Assembly: GCA_002772545.1 (NCBI GenBank)
Contig: PFDR01000056.1
Location: 1-43,365, forward strand
Direction of reading: 5' to 3'
Source: Candidatus Peregrinibacteria bacterium CG10_big_fil_rev_8_21_14_0_10_49_10
GTDB lineage: Bacteria; Patescibacteriota; Gracilibacteria; Peribacterales; Peribacteraceae
Length of the DNA: 43,365 nucleotides
Position numbers and translations under genes: made by a program. Shown piece by piece: positions 16,405 to 24,022 of this stretch. Under the pieces are notes generated by a model. That model made no database searches and was not told the DNA's origin. It was given only the letters and a program-made list of their open reading frames with translations. How positions within the stretch are numbered: position 1 is the first letter of the stretch; the number at the start of each line of letters is the position of its first letter.

Positions 16405-16414
16405 CCCGCTCCAC
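16405..16414 (+). repeat. Possible att-like copy of the tRNA-Gly 3' end
   Basis: CCCGCTCCAC repeats bases 13954-13963 (end of the tRNA plus one base) in the same orientation. It closes an AT-richer segment of about 2.45 kb. Ten bases is short and no integrase is present, so chance is possible. The 186-nt gap 16287-16472 otherwise contains an imperfect inverted partner (16351-16370) of 14486-14505 and no gene. Confidence 0.3.
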
Positions 16415-16472
16415 ATTCACTTATTTATCCTGACCTTGCACAAGCATTGCATAATGATAGACTAATGCCTCT

Positions 16473-16832
16473 ATGAAGTTATTTCACAGATATCCATCTA
16501 TCTCGGCTTGGAAGATCGGCTTGCTGCAAACAGCGCTTGTGATTGGGTACATTCTCACGGGTGCGCTCGTAGTGACTTCTTCGTTTGCACCGAGGTTGCC
16601 TGAAAGAATCTTCGATTTTTCTCCGGCACTGGGCTTCCTCACGTTTCTTACGACCTTTGTTTTTTCCGCGCTCTTTTGTGGTACCAGCATGTTGGGGTAT
16701 CCCATGCTTCTTTGTTTTGAAAAGAATTATCGCCGTGCCACTCAGATCATCCTTTGGAGCATCGGATGGCTTGCACTCTTTCTCCTCAGTATGTCACTCA
16801 TCGCGATAATAAATTTGTCCATACAGGCTTAG
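16473..16832 (+). CDS. Small three-helix membrane protein, unknown function
   Basis: A 119-residue protein with three hydrophobic helices at roughly 15-38, 52-80 and 92-116 and short basic loops (SISAWK, KNYRRATQ). I recognise no family. Upstream, TTGCAC, 16 nt and TAGACT lie 9 nt before the ATG, so the leader would be only a few bases. The next minus-strand gene is the broken DUF4256 gene. Confidence 0.65.
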   Translation: MKLFHRYPSISAWKIGLLQTALVIGYILTGALVVTSSFAPRLPERIFDFSPALGFLTFLTTFVFSALFCGTSMLGYPMLLCFEKNYRRATQIILWSIGWLALFLLSMSLIAIINLSIQA

Positions 16833-16852
16833 ATTCACTGATCACGGTTGTA

Positions 16853-17017
16853 ATGGTTTTCATCCTTCTTGTCTTAGCTATGGCCAGCAGGCCAGCCTTC
16901 GAACGAGGCATCAATCAGCAGACATACCACCCGCTCTCAGCTCAAATAGACAAGAATGTATTCATACTTAAAGCTCGTGCGAAGCCATATGTTCATATTT
17001 TTTCAGAAAACCCCTAG
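16853..17017 (+). CDS. Possible short exported peptide
   Basis: A 54-residue ORF beginning with a hydrophobic run (MVFILLVLAMASRP) that could be a signal peptide, then a polar remainder ending FSENP. It starts 20 nt after the membrane protein stop and its stop overlaps the end of the convergent DUF4256 remnant. No ribosome binding site or known family; it may be a chance ORF. Confidence 0.3.
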   Translation: MVFILLVLAMASRPAFERGINQQTYHPLSAQIDKNVFILKARAKPYVHIFSENP

Positions 17018-17582
17018 ATCCTGAGCGATCCACGGAATCCCCTTGCAGCGTAATATGAGTCCGCATCCTTGTGATACACAAAAACATGGTCGAAACGTCG
17101 ATCCGCAAACAGGGCACCGCCAAGTTTTTGAATAGCCGAAGGTGTTTTTATCCAGCTCGATGTCTTTGCGTCGAAATCATCCAGTTCCTGTAACTCACGA
17201 TATTGTCCCTCCGTTAAAAGCTCTACGCCCATGGCAGCTGCCACATCGAGAATGTTATCTCTAGGCTTATGTTTTTCTTCCTTCCAGCACTTTGCGGTCA
17301 TAACAAGGACTTCTGCGACCTGAAGGACTTTCTGCAGAACAATCATAAAAAAATCATCTGTTTTTTTGTCATAACCAACAACATCCTGTTCACCAGCGGT
17401 TCTCTCCATTTCATGAAGTGACCACAGTTTTTTTGTATGAGTATGTAGTCTTGTTTGTACTTTTGCCCATGTAAGACCTGTATGGCGGTTCGGGTGTTTC
17501 TCAAAACGAATTTTTAATATGTTGAGCAGTTCTGCACATTGTTCCGGCGACAGATCATTTTCTTACTTTTTACTTTGCTCAT
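17014..17582 (-). pseudogene. DUF4256 family gene broken by three homopolymer frameshifts
   Basis: The longest continuous frame is the last 131 residues (from 17409), but family-like sequence continues upstream in all frames. Reading from an ATG at 17582 gives MSKVKSKK. A shift at the A4 run (17558-17561 on the plus strand as T4) leads into DLSPEQCAELL and FEKHPNRHTGLTWAKVQ. A second shift at the 7-base run 17347-17353 leads into YDCSAESPSGRRSPCYDRK. A third at 17272-17276 returns to HKPRDNILDVAAAMG and the family ending VFVYHKDADSYYAARGF. Restoring the runs would give about 190 residues, the usual family length. It is either a decaying gene or an assembly with homopolymer errors. Confidence 0.8.
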
Positions 17583-17648
17583 ACTTACATAGTACCTCTA
17601 CCGAATAGGCGTGTGAAAATTTTTGCTTGTTCCAAAAACCCGTATACC

Positions 17649-19358
17649 TCAAGTTTTTTCTTCTTGCGCTTCTTTCCGGAAAAGAAGCATCATCCCCTCC
17701 TGCGGCAGACGGATACTGGATGCACAGGGCCAGGGTGTCTTTGTAAAGTGCGCTACTAAGTAATCGTATTGCTCCTGGGTAATTTCCACCTCCTCTGTAG
17801 AGCGAATAATGAGCGGAGTGTGCATGAGATTCTTCTGGAAAGTGGACTGGAACAGGGGAATGACATTGTTTAACTTCTCCTGGAAGAAGCCGGGCCCCAG
17901 CGGAGAGTGACGTGTGTACCCGTGCACCAAAGGTCCGAACTGCACATAGCGCTCCTTTCCGCAACGATCCAACACATCATCTACCGTAGCTGCCCACTGT
18001 GTTTGCAGCTCTAAGCGCTCACCCAAGTCATGTTGGATAGATCGATAATCCATACGGTAATGGAACACTACAGTCAGGAAAAGAAAGAGTAGAAGAACAG
18101 TACTGGAAAGTTCAAAGTGGTCACTCTTTGCAAAAAGACGAAACCAGACGAAGAAGAAGGCAGCATATATGGGCACAGCAAACACAAGGTGATGGTCCAA
18201 AAACTGCCCCTTTATCCCAGAAAGCAGAACAACTCCATACGCTCCGGCGAACACTGAAAAAACCGCATAGAAGCTCTCAACGTTCCGGCGCGGAAGAGCG
18301 AGAAAAATAAATCCGCAAACCAGAAGACATAAAAGAAGAAACCCGGGAGTCCACAGAGCAGGGCTCAACCACTCAATGCCAAAATCAGGATGCACAAAGC
18401 GGAATGCATACATTATTCCCAAAAGAGCGACGAGAAAAAGTGCCAACGTCACTGCCTTCTTCCGATTCCTCCAGGCAGAAAGACGTACAAGAAGAATACT
18501 CACTATCAGCCACAGAAGAGCACACCCAAGAAAAACTGAGTAATGGGAAAGTTCCTTCCAATAAAAATCCCACACCAGTCCGCGAATCCAGAGCGGTTCT
18601 ACCGCGCCGGACCGAAACATGATTGGTAAATAAATACCAACATACGGTTGCAGATACCCAAACAGGGCAAGGAGTACTACGCCGGCTACGCCGGCAAGAA
18701 GAAGGGGAATAAAGAAGTGTTGCACAAGATCCCGCGGGTGATGCGTAAGTAAAAGAGCAACAAAAAAAGCGGCAAGAACAAAGGGCTCCTTTATACCTGA
18801 TGCAAGTAAGATGCACAGTGCGGAGAGGCACACATGTTTTTTTGTCCACTGTTGCCCCCCTGTAAAAAGTACCGCAGCGTACCCTGCAAGAAAAACCGCA
18901 CCGAACGACTCAGCATACAACATGCCACCTGACTGTGCGGTATACAGTGAGAGCACTAGTCCAAAGAGAAGGGTGAGGAAGCCAAAGCTGGAAGATTGCA
19001 GAGAGTGCTTCTTGCAGAAGATTCTCACCGGAACAATGATCATTGCCCCCAAAGTGAGGATGGCAAGCACCTGAAAAATACGGGCGAGTAGCATGCCTTT
19101 GGTAGCCCAAAGAGAAAGCGCAACGAGGAGGAAGATGCTGGGAGGTTTTGTTTCAAAGAGGTCTCTGTATGGCGTGAGTCCGTTGAGTATCCCCCGCCCT
19201 AGCGCCATAAAGAATGTGCTATCACCCAGGTACGGAACGGATAATTCAAACAGTACCCTCTGGAGTAGCTCTGCACTCGTGACCACAATGGCTACAGTGG
19301 CAAGCACAGTAATGCCGCGTTGTACCCGGGGGTGGCGAAGGAACTCACGCACAGACAT
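17649..19358 (-). CDS. GT39/PMT-like membrane glycosyltransferase
   Basis: A 569-residue polytopic membrane protein with about 11-12 hydrophobic helices and a soluble C-terminal ~110 residues. The first extracytoplasmic loop has the family look: PYLGDSTFFMALGRGILNG followed by TPYRDLFETKPP, where the acidic residues bind the lipid-linked sugar or metal in ArnT/PMT-type enzymes. Such enzymes move sugars from polyprenyl-phosphate donors onto proteins or lipids outside the membrane. The acceptor is unknown; surface proteins such as the SLH pair here are conceivable. The start is 312 nt upstream of cysE, divergent. Confidence 0.82.
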   Translation of the reverse strand: MSVREFLRHPRVQRGITVLATVAIVVTSAELLQRVLFELSVPYLGDSTFFMALGRGILNGLTPYRDLFETKPPSIFLLVALSLWATKGMLLARIFQVLAILTLGAMIIVPVRIFCKKHSLQSSSFGFLTLLFGLVLSLYTAQSGGMLYAESFGAVFLAGYAAVLFTGGQQWTKKHVCLSALCILLASGIKEPFVLAAFFVALLLTHHPRDLVQHFFIPLLLAGVAGVVLLALFGYLQPYVGIYLPIMFRSGAVEPLWIRGLVWDFYWKELSHYSVFLGCALLWLIVSILLVRLSAWRNRKKAVTLALFLVALLGIMYAFRFVHPDFGIEWLSPALWTPGFLLLCLLVCGFIFLALPRRNVESFYAVFSVFAGAYGVVLLSGIKGQFLDHHLVFAVPIYAAFFFVWFRLFAKSDHFELSSTVLLLFLFLTVVFHYRMDYRSIQHDLGERLELQTQWAATVDDVLDRCGKERYVQFGPLVHGYTRHSPLGPGFFQEKLNNVIPLFQSTFQKNLMHTPLIIRSTEEVEITQEQYDYLVAHFTKTPWPCASSIRLPQEGMMLLFRKEAQEEKT

Positions 19359-19502
19359 GCAGGTATGGTAGAGCAGTTACGTACCACAACAAAGAAATGC
19401 CCAGGGGCCGATTTTGATCCTGTAACCAAACTGGTGTACGGGCTCTTCTTTGGGGGTTGAATCTTCTCTCTGCAAAAAAGAAAAAATGTTCCGGGTGCAG
19501 CA

Positions 19503-19531
19503 TTGACTCACAGATCAAACACTTTTACAGT
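19503..19531 (+). promoter_or_regulatory. cysE leader promoter
   Basis: TTGACT (19503-19508), 17-nt spacer, TACAGT (19526-19531). The predicted start near 19538 is only a few bases before the poly-Cys ORF at 19542 and about 130 nt before cysE, leaving a leader long enough for attenuation. Bases 19359-19502 show no gene or clear signal. Confidence 0.75.
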
Positions 19532-19541
19532 ACTCGCACAC

Positions 19542-19577
19542 ATGAATAGAAGCATCTGCTGTTGTAAGGTTTCCTAA
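19542..19577 (+). CDS. Poly-cysteine leader peptide of cysE (putative attenuator ORF)
   Basis: An 11-codon ORF, MNRSICCCKVS, with three consecutive Cys codons (TGC TGT TGT), lying between a good promoter and the serine acetyltransferase gene. Its ATG is 10 nt after the -10 box, so it would be translated from a nearly leaderless message. The Cys-codon segment CTGTTGT (19559-19565) can pair with ACAACAG (19601-19607). A terminator-like hairpin follows at 19623-19647. Short Cys-rich leader ORFs are known cysteine-responsive attenuators in mycobacteria; the equivalent here is inferred from position and sequence only. Confidence 0.6.
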   Translation: MNRSICCCKVS

Positions 19578-19622
19578 CTACTGCCCTCGGGCCGGACCAC
19601 ACAACAGATTCACGCACACGTC

Positions 19623-19647
19623 CGTAACCAGAGGGGTACGTCTTTTT
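19623..19647 (+). terminator. Terminator-like hairpin in the cysE leader
   Basis: CGTAACC (19623-19629), loop AGAG, GGGTACG (19634-19640; one A-G mismatch), then TCTTTTT. It lies 23 nt before the cysE ATG, the position of an attenuator. The upstream word GCCCTC (19583-19588) could pair with GAGGG at 19631-19635 as a competing structure. Confidence 0.5.
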
Positions 19648-19670
19648 GTATATCTCTTCCTTTTTACACC

Positions 19671-20510
19671 ATGAACACCGTCGATCTTCATACTTTGGCT
19701 CAAGAACTTTCCTCACAGGATATCCCTCTCCCACCTTCCAAAGAAGCCATAGATACGCTCATCACTTCGCTCAGAGAGCTTCTCTTCCCGCATACAAAGA
19801 GGAACGCAGAAACAGGCACAATACAACTCGAATGGATACAACACGAACTTGCCAAGCTGATTGCGGATGCAATGGCCGTTGCAGAACAGGGCGACCACTC
19901 ACAAAAGGCAGAAGAAATCACAAATGCATTCCTTGCCTCACTTCCACAAATTCAGGACATGGCACGTCGTGATGTAGAAGCAGCACTTAAAGGAGATCCG
20001 GCAGCCAAGAGCCCTACAGAAGTCATAGCGTACTATCCGGGCTTCTTTGCCATTTTGGTCAACCGCATAGCGCATACGCTCCATAGCATGGGAGTTCCTT
20101 TTATCCCCAGAGGTATGACAGAGTTCGCGCATAGCAGAACGGGCATAGACATTCACCCCGGTGCCACCATTGGCAAAGGCTTCTTTATAGATCACGGCAC
20201 AGGTGTAGTCATAGGTGAAACAACCGAGATTGGGGAAGACGTGATTCTCTACCAGGGTGTCACGCTTGGCGCACTCTCCTTTAGGCATGATGAAAACGGT
20301 AAGGTAATTCGGGAAGCCAAAAGGAGGCATCCGAAGCTTGAAGATCGTGTGACCATCTATGCCAATGCAACCGTGCTTGGGGGAGATACCATCATTGGCC
20401 ATGATTCTATTGTGGGTTCCAGCGTGTGGCTTACAGAAAGCATAGAACCGTACTCCAAAGTGGGCATGAAACCCCCGGAAGTGCGGATGAAAAAGAGGGA
20501 AACTACCTAG
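19671..20510 (+). CDS. cysE: Serine O-acetyltransferase (first step of cysteine synthesis)
   Basis: A 279-residue enzyme that acetylates serine for conversion to cysteine. N-terminal helical domain (~1-150) with RDVEAALKGDPAA and YPGFFAILVNRIAH. The left-handed beta-helix of hexapeptide repeats (~160-270) has GIDIHPGATIGKGFFIDHGTGVVIG, where the catalytic His-Asp pair sits, and the loop YQGVTLGALS. The ending VGMKPPEVRMKK is short and does not clearly carry the usual C-terminal Ile that binds cysteine synthase. The long N-terminal domain resembles SrpH/EpsC-type forms. It is preceded by the poly-Cys leader, and its stop overlaps the convergent acyltransferase gene by 8 nt. Confidence 0.92.
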   Translation: MNTVDLHTLAQELSSQDIPLPPSKEAIDTLITSLRELLFPHTKRNAETGTIQLEWIQHELAKLIADAMAVAEQGDHSQKAEEITNAFLASLPQIQDMARRDVEAALKGDPAAKSPTEVIAYYPGFFAILVNRIAHTLHSMGVPFIPRGMTEFAHSRTGIDIHPGATIGKGFFIDHGTGVVIGETTEIGEDVILYQGVTLGALSFRHDENGKVIREAKRRHPKLEDRVTIYANATVLGGDTIIGHDSIVGSSVWLTESIEPYSKVGMKPPEVRMKKRETT

Positions 20511-21240
20511 TGTCTATGCCCTGCAAATCTGTATAGAGTGTTTTACGGTTTGTGAGAGGTTCATGGAACCGCACAACTTCCCTACGGAAGATCGACTTCT
20601 TCTCCAGTGGTTTCTCTGCCCTTGCGAAGGAATGGAATGAAACCGGAACAACGGGGACAGTTGTATTGTTCAAAATATGCAGCGCGCGCTCATTCACTCT
20701 GGTACGCACTGTTTGCTCTATGGGTGTGGCAGCCAACACAAGATGCATGGCCTGGGTATTGAGATGGGAAGTAAGGTACTCCACAACTCTCCTGTTCATA
20801 TCCTTTCCTCTCTTTACAAGCGCATCATTGCTAAGAATCTGTGCATACATCTTTCTGTAGTAGCTTCTTTGCCGGTCGGTACCATTATCTGCATTCTCTC
20901 TGTACACAGGCAAAGCGTTAGGTACCCTCCGTGTAAAAAACCCAGGCACACCTACAAAATTTTCCAGCCACGTCATGCTGGCTATGGGCAACTGAGAGCC
21001 AAAATCCCGTACTGCTTTTACCAACTGAGGACCATCCAGATACGTGGGATGATTGACTAAAGCAAATATGGCCGCTCCTTCCGGAATATTACTTGTACGG
21101 GCAAGAACGCACCTCATCTGCAACAGTGTATCTACGCAGTACAACGCAATACCGGGGCTCTCCATAAGCTGAGGTTCCCCCTGTGTCATCTGTACACCAT
21201 GATCTACCGCACTGCTGAATTGATCCGGAGAAAGGGGCAT
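20503..21240 (-). CDS. PlsC-like (glycero)lipid acyltransferase
   Basis: A 245-residue protein with the acyltransferase HX4D motif in LVNHPTYLDGPQL (His64, Asp69). The second block around FTRRVPNALPVYREN is placed like the PlsC Arg motif, and VPVVPVSFHSF resembles the late PlsC block. No clear transmembrane helix, so it is probably peripheral. Members acylate lysophosphatidic acid or related alcohols; the substrate is unknown. The overall match is weaker than for standard PlsC, so another HX4D acyltransferase is possible. Confidence 0.65.
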   Translation of the reverse strand: MPLSPDQFSSAVDHGVQMTQGEPQLMESPGIALYCVDTLLQMRCVLARTSNIPEGAAIFALVNHPTYLDGPQLVKAVRDFGSQLPIASMTWLENFVGVPGFFTRRVPNALPVYRENADNGTDRQRSYYRKMYAQILSNDALVKRGKDMNRRVVEYLTSHLNTQAMHLVLAATPIEQTVRTRVNERALHILNNTTVPVVPVSFHSFARAEKPLEKKSIFRREVVRFHEPLTNRKTLYTDLQGIDTR

Positions 21241-21298
21241 AGGAAGTGCCTTAAACTATTCCTTCGTTCATACCGGAGTCAACAATAGTGTTTTCTTT

Positions 21299-21742
21299 CT
21301 ATGCACCTGATTCGTCATCTCCCAATTCATGAGGATAAATGATGAGGACATCATCGGCTTGTAAGCTTTCTGGTTCAATAGAAATTCTCTCGCCCGAAGC
21401 GAGGAGAATATCAAAACCACCTATTTCTTCCAGATCTTCTTTATTGAGCACAACAGCCTGCAATCCCGTTTCATGAATAAGATCACTTCTCTTAAGAGGA
21501 GAATCCGCCTCGGCAAGGTTCCAGAGAAAGTTACAATCAAAATCGTATGGACTAATTTGTTCTGCGCTTTCTTCTCCTCGCCAACGTGCAAGAGCAGCTA
21601 ACTTAGCTTCCTTCCGTTTTTTAGGATCAACCACCTGCGAAATTTCATCCTCTACAACTTTCCTTCTCTGTTCCACAGAACCATCTTGCTTGTCAGCATT
21701 CTCATCACCTTCTGCCGGTAATGGTGTTTCTGAGTCAGACAA
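21299..21742 (-). CDS. Hypothetical acidic protein
   Basis: A 147-residue soluble protein, acidic at both ends (ETPLPAEGDENADKQDG at the start, HELGDDESGA at the end), with a Lys/Arg-rich helix near residues 40-60 (DPKKRKEAKLAALARWRG). No motif recognised. Base composition is somewhat AT-richer than the SLH gene 30 nt upstream on the same strand; the two may be cotranscribed. Confidence 0.6.
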   Translation of the reverse strand: MSDSETPLPAEGDENADKQDGSVEQRRKVVEDEISQVVDPKKRKEAKLAALARWRGEESAEQISPYDFDCNFLWNLAEADSPLKRSDLIHETGLQAVVLNKEDLEEIGGFDILLASGERISIEPESLQADDVLIIYPHELGDDESGA

Positions 21743-21772
21743 CAGCGGGTGGAGGAAATTGGGGACAGAATA

Positions 21773-23983
21773 CTACTTCTTGTTCCAGAGCGTGTAGTGC
21801 ACCTGGCCAAGTGCCATGGAAGCATTGCCAATCTTTCCGACAATACCATCGACCGTCTGGAAACAAACAATGTTCTCCGGCTTCTGCAGCATAATGGCCG
21901 AGTAGTTATCGGAGTAGTCGGCGTTCAGACAATCAAGATAGGTAATGGCCGCGTAGTCCTGCTTGGCAGGTCGTGCAATCTTGGTCGCAAGAGCATTTGC
22001 TCCCCACGGTCTGTTAATGCCAATCTGGCCGTTATTGGTCTCGTAGCTAATGGAAAAGTCATACTGGGTTCCGTACGATGTGCTATTCTGCGCGGAAAAA
22101 TCATAGTAGGTCCAGTATGATTTCAACATCAGAAGGTTTGCCTTCTGTGTGGTCGCCGGAGCAGTGTCTGCCGTATAAAGCTCCTCGCAGGAACCAATAC
22201 AGCAACGTGGTTCTTTGGATGTGCGCTTATTTAACCCGCTGCAGACGGTATCTGCTGAACACACCTTTCCATCGTAGTCCGAACATTCTTTGTAGACACA
22301 GTAGCCGCTCTGGCACTTTTGGTAATCCGGACAGGAAATGCCTGCACAGAGATCCTGGACAGCAATCTGCGTGCCGACACATTTGCCAGTCTTGCACTGA
22401 TCATTTTCTGTATCGGCATTGCCATCGTCACATGCCATTCCAACATTGACCGGTGAAAATACACAGTCACTCGTCTTGGTATCGCACGTATCGGTCGTAC
22501 AGGAATTATGATCATTGCACACTTTTACCGTACCGGTGCAAGCTCCCTTCGTATACACGTCATAAATGGTGCAGGCGTTTCCATCATCGCAGGGTGTGCC
22601 GTCCTTCGGCGGTTCCTGTGCAATGGAAGAAGCGGACGATGCGCTGGATGCAGCGCCGGAACACTCCTGATACTGAGTCTCTCTTGTAGCACCACCCCCC
22701 GTGCGAATGCTTCCATCGGCATTGTAGATGAGCACACCTCGCTGAAAGCGACTGGCGCTGTTTCTCGCATCTGCACAGTAACGGGCTTCCAGTGCTTCGT
22801 ATTCACCGGCACATCGTTCCCGAACAGAGGGAATGTCGTAGTCTTCCGTCAGGTGAAGTTTAACGTAGCCGTCTCCCAGTTCCGGGTCTCCTGCTCTTGG
22901 TGAACCACCGTTATCCGCATTGACGATACAGGCGGCTTTTGTGACTACAGGTGCTGCAGCATGTCCTGCATCTGCATCCATTGCATTTGCATCGTATCCC
23001 TGAAGGTTAGAAATCCCCTCTTCTTCAATTTTATTGAGGATGCGGAACATGATGACTGCCACAGCTGCTCTATTGAGGTCATCATCCACACCAAAGTCCC
23101 CTGTGGGGTACCCTGTCATAAGACCCGTAAGATTCGTGACGGCGGTATCTTTGAAAGAAGGATGACCTACGGGAACATCATCGAATACCTGTGTACCATC
23201 CGGACGGGTTCCAATGGCACTCAGCAGCGTTTCACCCAGCGTTCTGTTCATGAATCCCGCAGTCACACCGCGGGGCGATGCGCTGTCCGGAGCAAGAGTT
23301 GCACCATCCGAAGACCACCCCTGCCTGCGAAATGTGCAGGCTGGAAGAAATGCATAGTGGTCGGATGCAACGTCGTTGTACACCTTCATACATCCCGTGG
23401 GTTCCTGAATAAGATTTGCGTAGAGCAGAATGCGATGCAGGAGCGTAATCACCTGACCATTCGTCACCGGATCACCGGGACCGTAACGACCATCGTCATA
23501 GCCTTTTACAATCCCCTTCTGGTGCATACGGACAATGGCTTCAAACGCCCAATCGGGCAGCTCATCTTTGAATGGATTCACCAGAACTTCTTTTTTCTCT
23601 TCTATGAGAATGTCTGCAACGTCAATGAATTTGCCATCTCCCACCTGCGCTTGCACGCTCGTAGCCCCCGCAACGTCACCTGCGGTAAATGTGCAGGTTT
23701 TCGCGTTGCTGCAGGCTCCGAGTGTACCCATACCCTCTTTAAGCAGGGACCAGTCAGCACGCACCGGCATAGTACGAGTGCCGTAGTCGCCTTCCGCGCT
23801 CAGGCGGATGCTTTCGCCGACACCGACGGTAGCCTTGGCAGGAGTGATAGAAATGCCCACAAGGCCATCCGGCACACTGGAAACCGACGCGGTAATGGAT
23901 TGGACCGTTACCAGGGCAAAAGCGAAGACAGCGATACAACTGAAGAGTCCTGCGAGCCGATTTTCGTTCTTGGTCTTTAACAT
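21773..23983 (-). CDS. SLH-domain surface protein with CTDC-type Cys repeats
   Basis: A 736-residue exported protein. Hydrophobic N-terminal segment (~10-32), then an Ig-like region (GISITPAKATVGVGESIRL ... RADW). Three S-layer-homology repeats follow (~137-185, 200-250, 266-316; markers GYDDGRYGPGDPVTNGQV and MTGYPTGDFGVDDDLNRA), which usually bind cell-wall polymer. After a Ser/Ala linker comes a Cys-rich zone (~470-600) with CDDGNACT, CNDHNSCTTDTC and CDDGNADTEND, resembling Dictyostelium CTDC repeats. The C-terminal ~120 residues form an unknown domain containing VGKIGNAS, shared with the upstream paralogue. Probable cell-envelope protein. Confidence 0.82.
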   Translation of the reverse strand: MLKTKNENRLAGLFSCIAVFAFALVTVQSITASVSSVPDGLVGISITPAKATVGVGESIRLSAEGDYGTRTMPVRADWSLLKEGMGTLGACSNAKTCTFTAGDVAGATSVQAQVGDGKFIDVADILIEEKKEVLVNPFKDELPDWAFEAIVRMHQKGIVKGYDDGRYGPGDPVTNGQVITLLHRILLYANLIQEPTGCMKVYNDVASDHYAFLPACTFRRQGWSSDGATLAPDSASPRGVTAGFMNRTLGETLLSAIGTRPDGTQVFDDVPVGHPSFKDTAVTNLTGLMTGYPTGDFGVDDDLNRAAVAVIMFRILNKIEEEGISNLQGYDANAMDADAGHAAAPVVTKAACIVNADNGGSPRAGDPELGDGYVKLHLTEDYDIPSVRERCAGEYEALEARYCADARNSASRFQRGVLIYNADGSIRTGGGATRETQYQECSGAASSASSASSIAQEPPKDGTPCDDGNACTIYDVYTKGACTGTVKVCNDHNSCTTDTCDTKTSDCVFSPVNVGMACDDGNADTENDQCKTGKCVGTQIAVQDLCAGISCPDYQKCQSGYCVYKECSDYDGKVCSADTVCSGLNKRTSKEPRCCIGSCEELYTADTAPATTQKANLLMLKSYWTYYDFSAQNSTSYGTQYDFSISYETNNGQIGINRPWGANALATKIARPAKQDYAAITYLDCLNADYSDNYSAIMLQKPENIVCFQTVDGIVGKIGNASMALGQVHYTLWNKK

Positions 23984-24022
23984 GGGAAAGAGGGGAATAA
24001 AGGGAGAGAAAAATGAGCAAAA

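Noticed and set aside
16287-16472. Riboswitch or structured RNA before the membrane protein
   Set aside because: No recognisable aptamer core or strong paired elements beyond the imperfect inverted repeat; the promoter for the plus-strand gene lies almost at its ATG.
22961-23980. 339-codon plus-strand frame opposite the SLH gene
   Set aside because: Shadow of the SLH coding sequence in another frame; His/Cys/Arg-rich with no domain.
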